64,000 bases of DNA from JADFQT01 sp965216025 (GCA_965216025.1 CBDCEX010000013.1:186001-250000); one strand, 5' to 3'; shown: positions 1 through 8,983, counted from the stretch's first letter. A program made the numbers and translations. Notes: generated by a model from the sequence alone, not told the origin.

Positions 1-864
1 TCTCCGGAAAGCATCGCCACCTGCCTAGTTACTGGCGGTTTTCCCGCCTGAGGTAGGCCAGGGGCCGCTCCATAGAATCGGAGAAAGCGGACCTAAGAAA
101 GGAAAATGGGTCGGTTTTTTAACCGGATACTCAGCAAGCCAGTTAGATACAAAAAATTGACAAATAAGTGGAGAAATCTTGACCCCCATTTTTTGTTGCG
201 TAAAATGGACCCTTCTACGGCCACAGTCCAGGCAACCTAATAGACATATGCCTGGTTGTACGACCTAAATTTCGCCTCCATCTTTCTGAACCAGCCAGTG
301 GTGTAGGTCAATACCACGTTCTTGGTAATGGCCATAGGTGTGGCGAACGCGCGACCCGACACTCGCATCGATAAATGCTACTTCTAAATGCACATGGGTC
401 CCATTTAGCTAGCGGCAAATGTTTTTGGCTAGTTGGCTTTAGAAGGCGCCAGTCGTACAGCCAACCCATTTAGTTCCTGGTTCCAGAGAGGCAGGGGCCA
501 AAGGGAGAGGTCTCTTCATTAGGGCCGAAGATGCTCAACAAGAATTTGCAGAATAACACTCAGCAATAACTGAAGTTACCAATTTAGAAATAGGAAGTAG
601 GGCCGCCGCCAACCCCCTCTCAATATCCCTCGCCAAAATCGTTCAATTGAACGTAGTTGAACAGGTAACCGTTCAACCTCAGCTATAGTTGAACGGGGTT
701 GAACATTTCGCTGGTCGATGTCCCCGCCGACCAGATCGCGTCATGGATGACGAATAACAGGGTAATGAAACAGCCCTTACGGAAGCCTGATTGGGCATTG
801 CCCATTGTTACCGCATCTAATGTCCCGACAGCTCGCATTTGCTAGCTGATTGCCGTGAGCCCAA
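1..864. other. Long non-coding stretch at window start
   Basis: No open frame here has protein-like composition or a ribosome binding site on either strand. The only ordered structure I see is the cluster of GTTnAAC sites at 641-704. The stretch lies downstream of the leftward HTH gene and may be the edge of the integrative-element remnant. No tRNA-like or rRNA-like sequence was recognised. Confidence 0.5.
641..704. promoter_or_regulatory. Cluster of GTTnAAC half-sites (possible operator or iterons)
   Basis: A perfect 12-bp palindrome GTTCAATTGAAC (641-652) is followed by GTTGAAC (656-662), GTTCAAC (671-677), GTTGAAC (688-694) and GTTGAAC (698-704). Five related 7-mers in both orientations within 64 bp look like a multi-site binding region for a DNA-binding protein. 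The neighbouring leftward HTH protein is one candidate ligand, but the link is only positional. Confidence 0.4.
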
Positions 865-1896
865 CTAGCCTCCCAGCTTACGGCAGAGGTTGCACCGGCC
901 GGGGAGATGATGGATCAGGAGGTGTTCCTCAAGAGCCCTTTGAACATTCGCAGATTTATTGTGAAGGTTCCGGAACGTGAGGGCCGGAACTTTGGCCTCC
1001 GGCAGTCCAGCCAGGGCCTTAATGGTTTTCTCGAGCCGCTCTCCCCATTTCCCAGGTTCCTGAACACCTATTGCCAGCCGCAAACCGTATACTGTTTCCA
1101 TTCGGTCTCCTTCCACCCCCTTAACCCCCTTAACCTCCTTGATTACCTCGGAGGCCTGCTCTCCTCCAGAAACCCGGCTCGCAGCAGTTCGTACCCATCC
1201 AACCATTGGTGCGGCCAGGTGGGGCTTATGGTGCCCCGTCCCCCAAAGAACGGGCAACTCGAAAGCTTCCTCGACTTTGATTCTGATAGCCAGGTTGAGG
1301 CTGGCTCTAGCCTGGCATTCCTCCAGCAGGGCTTGCTTCCAGTGGGATAAATTTCGCCACAACGGATCTCTAGCTCCGATGTGCTCTTTCACCCCTCGCC
1401 ACAGCGTTGATTGTTCCTCGACCAACAGAACCTGTGTGGGACCCTTAACATTCCGTACGACGGTTCCGACCGAGAACATTTCCTCCAGGCTGGCTGGATC
1501 CAGGAAGGGTATTCCGGGGGTGCCCTCAGGCGCTGATAAAGCGGGCCCGAAAGCAACATCGAAATTCCGGCGTAAGTCTTCGGAGCTCAGCAAGCTTTCC
1601 AGCCCAAAGTCAGGAGCCACCACCGGATCGAAGCCTAACTTCGGCACATGAACGGCCTGCATTAATCTACCTAGCAGACCCAGCATGTCTTCTTGATGGC
1701 TGCGTAGCGCCTCCCTAAGCTGCTCTTGCTGCGCCCCCTCGAAGTCTCGTTCCAGACGGGCCCGTTCTACATTGGTTTTTACCGTGCGCTGGTCCCGTTT
1801 AGCTTCCTTGGCGATTACCTCCAGTGGCCTTCCTTTTTCATGCTCTTCCAGCCAGTTGCGCCGTTGTGCTGCAGAAATAATTGAGTATTTTGGCAA
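865..1896 (-). CDS. HTH-containing hypothetical protein of an integrative element
   Basis: About 343 aa. The N-terminus (SIISAAQRRNWLEEHEKG, then IAKEAKRDQRTVKTNVERAR) looks like a helix-turn-helix followed by a charged helix, so DNA binding is likely. The C-terminus carries a CNLC pair that could bind metal. I chose the TTG start at 1896 because a GGAGG ribosome site (1904-1908) lies 7-8 nt upstream; the longer frame starting at 1932 would begin inside an inserted MITE. No enzyme motif was recognised. Its position next to a P-loop ATPase and a serine recombinase suggests a regulator or packaging/replication protein of a mobile element. Confidence 0.6.
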   Translation of the reverse strand: MPKYSIISAAQRRNWLEEHEKGRPLEVIAKEAKRDQRTVKTNVERARLERDFEGAQQEQLREALRSHQEDMLGLLGRLMQAVHVPKLGFDPVVAPDFGLESLLSSEDLRRNFDVAFGPALSAPEGTPGIPFLDPASLEEMFSVGTVVRNVKGPTQVLLVEEQSTLWRGVKEHIGARDPLWRNLSHWKQALLEECQARASLNLAIRIKVEEAFELPVLWGTGHHKPHLAAPMVGWVRTAASRVSGGEQASEVIKEVKGVKGVEGDRMETVYGLRLAIGVQEPGKWGERLEKTIKALAGLPEAKVPALTFRNLHNKSANVQRALEEHLLIHHLPGRCNLCRKLGG

Positions 1897-1906
1897 AATT
1901 GGGCCT

Positions 1907-2060
1907 CCTAGTATTACAACGACGGATCGCAAGAAAGGGATCTTGAGTACCCTTCATAGCAACCTGCCCACGCGCTCGACAGCTTTGTGGCCTGGCCTTC
2001 CGCGAAGCGATTTCCGGTCAAAAACTGACCAAATTGAGGAAGCGTCGTTGTAATACTAGG
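1907..2060. mobile_element. 154-bp MITE with IS701-like ends
   Basis: Perfect 18-bp terminal inverted repeats (1907-1924 and 2043-2060; ends read CCTAGTATTACAACGACG) enclose 118 bp with no coding capacity. The tips differ by one base from those of the IS701-family element at 7406-8865, and both elements are bordered by CTAG on each side, possibly the 4-bp target duplication. This is best explained as a non-autonomous derivative mobilised by that transposase. It sits directly upstream of the ribosome site of the leftward HTH gene and may have replaced its promoter. Confidence 0.75.
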
Positions 2061-2063
2061 GGC

Positions 2064-2092
2064 TTGACAGAGTTTTGGATGTTAATTTTATA
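2064..2092 (+). promoter_or_regulatory. Candidate sigma-70 promoter for the ATPase/recombinase genes
   Basis: A perfect TTGACA (2064-2069) is followed after 17 bp by TTTATA (2087-2092), an acceptable but imperfect -10 box. It begins 4 bp outside the MITE right end and points toward the genes from 2182 to 5541. Prediction only. Confidence 0.4.
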
Positions 2093-2181
2093 GGTGTTTA
2101 GCCATTGTTTACGCTATTTAAAGCAATGGCAATTAGATTAATACCAGTTTAAATGATGTCTTTAGCATTTATCCATTTGCT

Positions 2182-2620
2182 ATGCTGGATTTTGAAGCAT
2201 CAATTGGACGCCGACGACTCAAGTTTCCTTGGTCATTCATGCAGTCTGAATCACATCGAGACACTTCGGAAATTACCGGGGACCTACATGCCTGTAAGGG
2301 TCTGCCTATCCATTCCCGTGGAGACCAGTTGGTGGATATTCTGGCGGGCATTGTTCGATCCGCCTTGGCCTGGGAAGCAGCTCACGGATATCCAGCTGAC
2401 ATCAGCAATCCCATCCGCATAATTGGGCATCAATGTCCCGAGCTGGCACAGGAGTTGTCTTCGACATTTTATCCGTCAGGAGCCGAGGCTGCAGGAAAGG
2501 ACCAGAGAGACGAGAAAGGCCAGTCTCTTCCGAAAATCATTGGTTAAGAAACATCAGGCTTTAAGGGACCAGGTGGCCCATGGAAATCCGGCTTATCAGG
2601 CAACCAAAAGGAAGTTTTGA
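2182..2620 (+). pseudogene. Frameshifted hypothetical protein upstream of the ATPase
   Basis: The 5' part reads in one frame from ATG 2182 (about 95 codons). The basic tail (RETRKASLFRKSLVKKHQ, ending TKRKF) reads in the +1 frame and stops 4 bp before the ATPase start. The crossover fits an extra T in the TTTT at 2467-2470; removing one base gives a 438-bp frame of 145 aa plus stop. Family not recognised. The tight spacing suggests co-transcription with the ATPase and recombinase genes. A short separate gene at 2423-2620 is the alternative. Confidence 0.4.
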
Positions 2621-2955
2621 AGCATGACAGACGACGAGGCACGGGAACTATTACGGCGGCACCCAGAATTACAAATAATGATCGAATCCCTCCGGTCGGT
2701 GGGCATTACAGCAAATGAAATAAACCGGATGGTGGAGGAGCAAAGAGAGTCCTTCGCTATGATGTCCGCTGGTAGACTGCAGCTCCCACCTCCGGTGGAC
2801 CCCTATGCCCGCTGGCGGGAGGTGATTCTTCCCCCGGTAGTAGGACTGATTCTAGGCAAACGGGGTAGTGGCAAAACAGCCTTGGGTTATTGGCTGCTGG
2901 AGCTGTTTAGCTATCGCCTTACGCCTTACGTGGTTGGTGCCCCGTCTCAAGCTAA

Positions 2956-4250
2956 GGTACTGTCACGAAATAACTTGTTCTTTACTACATGCTCAGCTAT
3001 ACTTAATGGGTGATAGTTGAAGGAGCGATTCAAGCTCGTTACCAAGCGATTGCCCCCGTTGTGGACGAGCGGGTGCGGCGGCTGGTGCTTGCCGCTGAGG
3101 CGTCGGCGGCCGGGCGTGGTGGCCAGGCAGCGGTTGCAAGGGCCACCGGAGCTTCTCGCGGGACGATTCGCCGCGGCATACGGGAGTTGGGCCAGCCGGC
3201 CGTAGGGGCCGCGAAGGGCCGCATCCGCCATCCTGGAGGCGGCCGGAAGCGCACCGTCGAGCATGACCCGAGCTTGCGCGAGGACTTGGACCGGCTGGTG
3301 GAGCCGACCAGCCGTGGGGATCCCGAGTCCCCGCTGCGCTGGACCTGCAAGAGCGTGCGTCAACTGGCGGTGGCATTGAAGCGCCAAGGGCACCAAGTCA
3401 GCCATCGCATGGTCGCCGAACTGCTCCACGACATGGGCTATAGCTTGCAAGCCAATCGCAAGACCCTGGCGGGGACGGAACACCCGGACCGCAACGCCCA
3501 GTTTGAGCACTTGGACCGGGCGGTGCAACTGCAACTCTCCCTGGGAGAGCCGGTGATCTCCGTGGACACGAAGAAGAAGGAACTGGTGGGGCCCTTCAAG
3601 AACGGTGGGCGGGAGTTGCGTCCCAAGGGAGCGCCGGAGCAAGTGCTGGTGCATGACTTCCTGATTCCGGATCTGGGCCGGGTCAGTCCTTATGGGGTGT
3701 ACGATATCGCCCAGAACGAGGCCTGGGTCAGTGTGGGGACGGACCACGATACGGCTGCTTTTGCCGTCGAGAGCATCCGGCGTTGGTGGCGCGGCATGGG
3801 GCAGGCGCTCTACCCGAGCGCCACTCGGCTGCTGATAACGGCCGACGCGGGCGGCAGCAATGGGTATCGGCTCCGCTTGTGGAAGCTGGAGTTGCAGAAA
3901 TTGGCGGATGAGACGGGCCTTGAAATCGACGTGTGCCACCTCCCACCAGGGACCAGCAAGTGGAACAAGATCGAACACCGCTTGTTCTCCGCGATCAGTC
4001 AGAACTGGCGCGGAAAGCCGCTGGTGAGCCACGAGGTGGTGGTGAACTTGATCGGGGCGACCACGACCCGGACGGGGCTGCGGGTTCAGAGCCAACTGGA
4101 CACCAACCGATACCCGGCCGGGCGCACCGTATCGGACGACGAACTCGAAGCCATCTATTTGCGTAGAGACTCTTTCCATGGTGAATGGAATTATTCGCTG
4201 CTACCCCGCGTTGCGCTGCTCAATTCAACTAATTATTTCGTGACAATCCC
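2956..4250 (+). mobile_element. ISAzo13-family IS, copy 1 (1295 bp)
   Basis: Ends are GGTACTGTCACGAAATAA on the left and TTATTTCGTGACAATCCC on the right, imperfect inverted repeats sharing TGTCACGAAATAA. The 3-bp target duplication TAA is at 2953-2955 and 4251-4253. The second copy at 58266-59560 has the same length and near-identical sequence, so movement is recent. The element interrupts the P-loop ATPase gene. Confidence 0.9.
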
Positions 4251-4878
4251 TAAGAGGCTTTTACCGGACCTTATCGGATTGGTGCCCACCATCGAGGACC
4301 TACCCCCTAACTGCATCGCCCTGGTAGATGAGGCCTACTTGACGTACCACGCGAGAGGGAGCAGTGCCGCCGCCAGCAAGGACATGTCCCAAACACTAAA
4401 TTTGTCCAGGCAGAGAAACCAGAGTCTCCTTTTTGTTAGCCAGGAGGCCCGTCAGGTGGACAAGAACATCGCCAGCTCGGCATCTCTCTACCTAATCAAG
4501 GACCTGGGAATGCTCCAGTTGGAGTTCGAAAGACCGGAACTGAGGAAGGTAATGACGTTGGCCGAGGATGCTCTGAGCCTCCAACGGGTAGACAGGAGGC
4601 CTTGGACCTACGTCTACTCCCAGGACGCCGACTTCAAAGGGCTACTTAGGAATGGTTTGGCCAGTTTCTGGAAACCTGGTTTCAGCAAGCTGTTTGCGGC
4701 GGAGCTGGTTCCAGGGGCCCGGCGGGCCGCCGCTACGCTGACCCCGGAGGCCAAAGCTCTACGGGCTGTGGCCTTACGCGTTCAAGGATTCTCCTACAGC
4801 CAGATAGCTAATCAGCTGGGAGTCTCCAAAGCTACTGTTTCCAACTATCTGCGAAACTATCCCTATAGATCTAAGTAG
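3010..4878 (+). CDS. ISAzo13-family transposase, stop lost, fused to ATPase tail
   Basis: The transposase proper is residues 1-405, starting at GTG 3010 with an N-terminal HTH region (ATGASRGTIRRGIREL). The DDE residues appear to be D186 (SVDTKKKEL), D279 (ITADAGG) and E322 (WNKIEHRLF). In the other copy the gene ends at TGA 59535-59537. Here that codon is TCA (4225-4227; C at 4226), so translation continues through the IS right end in the same frame as the interrupted ATPase and gives a 622-aa chimera with the Walker B half. Whether the chimera is made or transposes is unknown. Confidence 0.85.
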   Translation: MIVEGAIQARYQAIAPVVDERVRRLVLAAEASAAGRGGQAAVARATGASRGTIRRGIRELGQPAVGAAKGRIRHPGGGRKRTVEHDPSLREDLDRLVEPTSRGDPESPLRWTCKSVRQLAVALKRQGHQVSHRMVAELLHDMGYSLQANRKTLAGTEHPDRNAQFEHLDRAVQLQLSLGEPVISVDTKKKELVGPFKNGGRELRPKGAPEQVLVHDFLIPDLGRVSPYGVYDIAQNEAWVSVGTDHDTAAFAVESIRRWWRGMGQALYPSATRLLITADAGGSNGYRLRLWKLELQKLADETGLEIDVCHLPPGTSKWNKIEHRLFSAISQNWRGKPLVSHEVVVNLIGATTTRTGLRVQSQLDTNRYPAGRTVSDDELEAIYLRRDSFHGEWNYSLLPRVALLNSTNYFVTIPKRLLPDLIGLVPTIEDLPPNCIALVDEAYLTYHARGSSAAASKDMSQTLNLSRQRNQSLLFVSQEARQVDKNIASSASLYLIKDLGMLQLEFERPELRKVMTLAEDALSLQRVDRRPWTYVYSQDADFKGLLRNGLASFWKPGFSKLFAAELVPGARRAAATLTPEAKALRAVALRVQGFSYSQIANQLGVSKATVSNYLRNYPYRSK

Positions 4879-4980
4879 CCCAGGTCTCAATTCAGGTCCT
4901 GGATATTCTCGAGGGTTCCCCAGGTAGGGACTGAGGTATACAGTGTCTGGCAACGGTTCTTCCTAAAGGAGACGGCCCCC

Positions 4981-5541
4981 ATGACTAGCCCATTTCGCAA
5001 CCAAAAGTACCTGACTTTCGAGGATCTAAAAGGTCTCCGAGCTGAAGGATACGTCAGGGATTCCACCCTAGACCAACGGGACGGTTTCGGCCCCGACATC
5101 CAGCGGGGCAACATCCTACGGTTTGCTCAAAGCTATGGCCTGGCCCTGGGAGACCAGTGGTACACCGAGTTCGTCTCGGGCAGGTATGTCAGAAAGCGTA
5201 AGGAGTTTCAGCAGCTTATGCAGGACGCTGAGCTAGACCTTTTTCGCGTTCTCCTGGTAGACCACACCAGCCGGTTCGGCCGAAACCAGGCCGAATGCAT
5301 CCGGTACAAAGAGGAACTCCAACGGTTGGGTATAGTCGTGGTCTTTGTTTCTCAAGGGATAATCAGCGGCAGTGATCGGGACTTCCTCAGTGAACGAATC
5401 AACGAGACCCTAGATGAGCAGTACAGTCGCAACCTCTCCCGTTACGTCCGCTCTGGCTTCGCCGAGAAAGCGGCTCAAGGCCACGCCGTCGGCAGGCCGC
5501 CACTAGAAGCCCTGCTGAAAAGCCCTGCTGTGACGAGATGA
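4981..5541 (+). pseudogene. Large serine recombinase, truncated after catalytic domain
   Basis: The N-terminal resolvase domain is present: YVRDSTLDQ with catalytic Ser28, then DHTSRFGRNQAE and a helix ending in GHAVGRPP, where members of the family normally continue into the recombinase DNA-binding domains. Here sequence of the adjacent IS1182-type element begins at about 5503 and the frame stops at 5541. A strong AAGGAG site precedes ATG 4981. It is probably the integrase of the element that also carried the ATPase. No C-terminal remainder was found beyond the IS cluster. Confidence 0.8.
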
Positions 5542-7305
5542 GGTGGAGGATAACCAGTGGACTGGGCCAAGTCTGAGACTAAGGGCGACCCATCTGGCCG
5601 CGGCCAATATGAATTGGGCAGTAACGATGGGCGACCCGGCGGCGAGCCGGTCCGGTCTATTCTCTGGTTTATTGGGGGAGGAGCCTGAAGCCTGGGACAT
5701 CATCCCCATCCTGGTAGCCACCAGGGTCAGGTTGGCCACCGTGGCTGCCAGGAGTAGCTGAAAGAGGGTCTTGGCCCGACCAAAGTAGCGAGATTGGCGG
5801 ACCCCCAGTTGCACCAGCCGAGCCAGGCGATGCTCGACCACCTGCCGCCGGCTGCGGTATTCGGCGAAGCTCTCACTTTTCTGGAAGGCCCGGGCTTGTT
5901 GCAGGAGCGCCTCTTGGGGATGGAGAGTCACCGTACGGCCTTTGCCCTCTCCAGCTGCCACGCACTGGGACCGCAGGGGGCATACGCCACAGACCGCCGG
6001 GTCGAATTGAAAACTCTGGACCGGATAGGTCTGACCCAACCGGTTGGTCCGGGTGCCGAAGGTCCGCAAGGTGTGGGTAACATTACCGGCTGGGCAGGTG
6101 ACGATGCCGGCCGCCAGGTCGATCTGGAAGTCCTCTTTGGGGAAGTGGTCTTTTCTGGGACGACCCGGCACCTTGGCTATTAGCGTCCGACCGGCATCGG
6201 CAAAAGCCTGCCGCGTCCCGCCATCTCCATAGGCCGCATCCCCAATGGTCTCCTCCACAGCTATGCCCGTGTTCTCTTCACTCTGCTCCACCAGTTCCAG
6301 GACTCCGGTGTTGTCACCGGCATTGCCGGGCAGGATATCTACCGCGGTCACTAGTTGGGAATCGGTATCCACCACCACGGCAGCCTTATGTCCGTCGAAG
6401 CGTTTGCTGCTGCTTTTGCGCCCATGGCGCATCTCCGGGTCGTGCGCCGAAGGGACCCGGTCCCGGCTTACGCCATCCCTCAGGGCCGGACCATCCTCCT
6501 GCCGTTCCACATCTTGCAAGAGGAGTTGCCCCAAGAGTTCCGCTGCTTCTCCAATAGCCTGGCGCTCAGGACTATCTGCGGGAAATCTACCTTGGGCCTG
6601 ACGGGCCAGTTCCAATACCAGGTCAGCATCGGCTACCATCTTCTGCAGTAAGGCTTGCCGCTCTTTCTTGTTGTCCCAGTCAATCCCCGCCTCTCCCTTC
6701 ACACTGGAGCCAAAGTAAAGCTCCAGGCCGTGTCTCAAGGCCCACTCCTCGGCCCGGGTCCCATCCAGTTGGGCCAGTGCCCGGACCACCTGGACGATGC
6801 CGTCGGCCAGCAGGTTGTAGGTGTCCTTGACCGCTCCCCGGCCCAGAATGTAGGTGGTGTTCACCGCCACCTTCATCCGCCGTCCTTTCAGGCAGCCGGT
6901 CTGCCGGGCGAATTGGAGGCTGCGCTGAAAGACGGCCCGCACCCGGTCGTGGAGGATCAGCTGGGCTCGAAACAGTTGCAGGGTGCTCTTGGCAAAGGGA
7001 CGGTCCTCCACCTCAATCCCCAACGCCACCTTCCACCGGATATCGAAGTCCGCCCTCTGCTTGGCTTCCAGGTCGCTCACTTTGTCGTAGGCTTGCAACA
7101 ACAGCGCGGTGGCCACCAGACTGGGCGGCACGCTATCCCGGCCATTGTCCGGGCAATACAGTTCGGCGAAGTATTCGTCTCGAAATAGCTGACCCCGCAG
7201 GGAGGCCAGGAAGCCGTAGAAGGAGCCGCGGCCCAAATAGTCCAGGTAGAGATGCTCCGCTTCCAGGAGTCCTCGCTGTGCCGGCCTTACTCCCAGCATC
7301 CTCAA
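5503..7305 (-). CDS. IS1182-family transposase
   Basis: 600 aa, full length for the family, with an N-terminal DUF772-like region (AELYCPDNGRDSVPPSLVA), the diagnostic GAVKDTYNLLADGI, a Cys-rich insert (VCGVCPLRSQC) and the late catalytic motif RRQVVEHRLARL. The segment normally read as LDTT is VNTT here, so the first catalytic aspartate seems replaced by asparagine, which would inactivate it if the alignment is right. The stop codon lies in the CTAG at 5503-5506, where recombinase sequence ends. Confidence 0.85.
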   Translation of the reverse strand: MRMLGVRPAQRGLLEAEHLYLDYLGRGSFYGFLASLRGQLFRDEYFAELYCPDNGRDSVPPSLVATALLLQAYDKVSDLEAKQRADFDIRWKVALGIEVEDRPFAKSTLQLFRAQLILHDRVRAVFQRSLQFARQTGCLKGRRMKVAVNTTYILGRGAVKDTYNLLADGIVQVVRALAQLDGTRAEEWALRHGLELYFGSSVKGEAGIDWDNKKERQALLQKMVADADLVLELARQAQGRFPADSPERQAIGEAAELLGQLLLQDVERQEDGPALRDGVSRDRVPSAHDPEMRHGRKSSSKRFDGHKAAVVVDTDSQLVTAVDILPGNAGDNTGVLELVEQSEENTGIAVEETIGDAAYGDGGTRQAFADAGRTLIAKVPGRPRKDHFPKEDFQIDLAAGIVTCPAGNVTHTLRTFGTRTNRLGQTYPVQSFQFDPAVCGVCPLRSQCVAAGEGKGRTVTLHPQEALLQQARAFQKSESFAEYRSRRQVVEHRLARLVQLGVRQSRYFGRAKTLFQLLLAATVANLTLVATRMGMMSQASGSSPNKPENRPDRLAAGSPIVTAQFILAAARWVALSLRLGPVHWLSSTSSRHSRAFQQGF

Positions 7306-7405
7306 CCTCCCCCACCCCTTTAATTCTCCGGTTTAATTCTCCGGTTTAATTCTACTGCCAATTATATCGGGCTGCCTGGGGTCAAGGCACTTTTCGGCCG
7401 GAGTT
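5503..7405 (-). mobile_element. IS1182-family IS (ends approximate)
   Basis: The element holds a 600-aa transposase gene and truncates the serine recombinase. The ends are uncertain. The tips GAAAAG...CCT near 5515 and the reverse complement near 7396 look weakly related, and no clean target duplication was found. A 13-bp direct repeat (TTAATTCTCCGGT, about 2.5 copies, 7320-7353) lies upstream of the transposase. The right edge abuts the IS701 element. Confidence 0.6.
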
Positions 7406-8865
7406 CTAGTACTACAACGACGGGTTTAAGGTGGCGGCTCCATCCTGCTTTCGCGGCGGGTGGAGCGGCGTCTCTCGTGGGAACGGCGAGCCCGTTCGTT
7501 GCGTAGCTGCGTATCCTCCAGCCACAACAGCAATTGATCGGGCCCGAACTGCTCCCGGGGCAGCATCTCCCGCACCACCCGGTACACCTGTGGCCTCGTG
7601 ATCCGGGGCATCTTTTCCCCCCCAATCCTGCTGCAGGCTCAGCAGGAACGCTCCACCCAGCAGGCACATGGCTATGTGGTGATGCCACCCTGCCCAGCTG
7701 CGGGTCTCGTATTCGTCCAGCCCCACGTCACCCTTCTCAGTCTCGAACTCCGTTTCAATGCGCCACCTGGACCCACCCACGTAGGCCAGAGTCTCCAAGG
7801 TTGTGCCCTCGGGAGCGTTGGACAGGTAGTAGCGGGGCTCGCTGCCGTCCAGGTTCCGGCGCCAGACGGCCCACAGTTCCTCGCCGGGCTTGCGCCTCCT
7901 GGTGGCCCGCACCCGCTGGGCACTGAACCGGTAGGTGCGCGGCCCCTGGCTTCCCTGGGCCACCGTTATCTCCCGCCAAGCCTCATCCGGCAGTTCATCA
8001 CCGCGCTGCTCCATGGTCCGCCGCTGCCCAGGCCGCAGCTTGGGTTTGCGGGGGCGGCCGAACCCCGGATATTCCGGACTGGTCCAAGCCGGGTCCAAGG
8101 GCCAGACCGTAGTGCCGCCCGGAACGTCCAGCACGTAGCGCATCCCCAGGGCCGCCAGTCCCTCCCGGAAGGTCGGCGACATCCCGAAGGCGTCGTCTCC
8201 GGCAACCCACTCGGCCCTGAGGTAGCCCAACTCCAGGACCCGCTCCAGCATCTCCAGGGCCAACTCCGTCTTTGACCGGTAGTTCCGCCGGTCCTCCGGC
8301 ACACCCGCCGCAGCACACCGGTCCTGGTCGGAGGTCCAACTCTTGGGCAGATACAGCCGCTTGTCCACCAACGCCCGGCCCAGCGGGCTGACGTAGGCCA
8401 GGAACATCCCACCCTGGCAGTTGGCCACCTTGCCCAGCCTGCCGCAGTACTGCCGGGCCACTCCCGCCGATTTCCTGCCCTGCTTGGGGAAGTCGCTGCC
8501 ATCGAACACCCACACCGCCTCCGGGTGTCCCAGCCTGGGGGCCAAGTATTCCTGCAACCGCCCTATGACTGTCTCATCGGACCACCGGGCCTCGGTGAGA
8601 AAGCGCTGCATCGCCCGGGCCGAGATGCCCACCGATTCCGAGAGATTCTCGGCGTTGCGCCGCTCCTGGTCCTGCACCAGCAGCGCCTGAAGGTAATTCC
8701 CGCTGTGATCCCGCCACTGCTTGCGGCCGAAGGAGGCCGCAAAGAAGGCGTGGAATTCCTGAAGGCTGTCGTAGACCCGCTCGAAGCTCGCCGCATCCAT
8801 CACCCAAACCACCCAACATCATCTGTCCAGCCATCCTACCAGACAACTCGTCGTTGTAGTACTAG
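7406..8865 (-). mobile_element. IS701-family IS
   Basis: 17-bp perfect inverted repeats (7406-7422 and 8849-8865, CTAGTACTACAACGACG) bound a 1460-bp element. The outermost CTAG on each side may be the target duplication. The MITE at 1907-2060 has almost the same tips. It lies between the IS1182 and IS630 elements. Confidence 0.85.
7426..8812 (-). pseudogene. IS701-family transposase, +1 frameshift near C-terminus
   Basis: The first 400 residues read in one frame (VFDGSDFPKQG, SRWRIETEFETEKGDVGLDEY and LQQDWGGK typical of the DDE_5 fold). The conserved tail MPRITRPQVYRVVREML reads in the +1 frame. The crossover is in a run of seven G on the coding strand (7617-7623); six G would give DWGEKMPRITR and one 462-codon gene. 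This may be a pseudogene, a slippage site or a base-call error. The element cannot be judged active from sequence alone. Confidence 0.8.
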
Positions 8866-8895
8866 GGGGATGTCCGACGCGGAAATCAGGGTGAT

Positions 8896-8963
8896 CGCCC
8901 TTCGACAGGCTCAGGACGAACGGGTGATGTTTCGTTCGTGGTGAGCTTGTCGAACCATGAACG
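8896..8963. repeat. Palindromic intergenic repeat (CCCTTCGACAGGCTCAGG type), copy 1
   Basis: The arm GCCCTTCGACAGGCTCAGG is followed by a short spacer and an imperfect complementary arm (GTGAGCTTGTCGAACCATG). Relatives occur at 13702-13760, 27896-27960 and 33714-33788. This is a REP/BIME-like dispersed hairpin between genes, with no coding capacity. Confidence 0.75.
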
Positions 8964-8983
8964 ATTGCTTCTCCCACAAGCTC

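Larger units (their letters stand above)
2624..4878 (+). pseudogene. P-loop (Zot-like) ATPase with C-terminal HTH, split by ISAzo13
   Basis: The first part (2624-2955) carries Walker A GKRGSGKTALG. The second part (4254-4878) carries the Walker B strand CIALVDEAYL, a SLLFVSQEARQ sensor-like strand and a C-terminal helix-turn-helix (FSYSQIANQLGVSKATVSNY). Deleting the IS and one copy of its TAA duplication rejoins the gene as ...SQAKRLLPD... in a 957-bp frame, 318 aa plus stop. The Walker motifs and length fit the Zot/FtsK-HerA-like group used to move or package DNA; the HTH tail is unusual. It lies between the HTH protein and a serine recombinase, so it is probably a DNA-handling motor of an integrative element. 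No longer functional in this copy. Confidence 0.75.

Noticed and set aside
1897..1932. Longer start for the HTH protein at 1932
   Set aside because: Those codons come from the MITE inverted repeat; TTG 1896 has a well-spaced GGAGG.
2947..4179. 410-aa open frame on the minus strand of ISAzo13 (also 58263-59489)
   Set aside because: Antisense shadow of the transposase; repeated only because the IS is duplicated, and its composition is that of a GC-rich antisense frame.
5503..8865. IS1182 and IS701 inserted as one unit between two CTAG sites (5503 and 8862)
   Set aside because: CTAG is too short to be decisive, and no recombinase sequence resumes after 8865.
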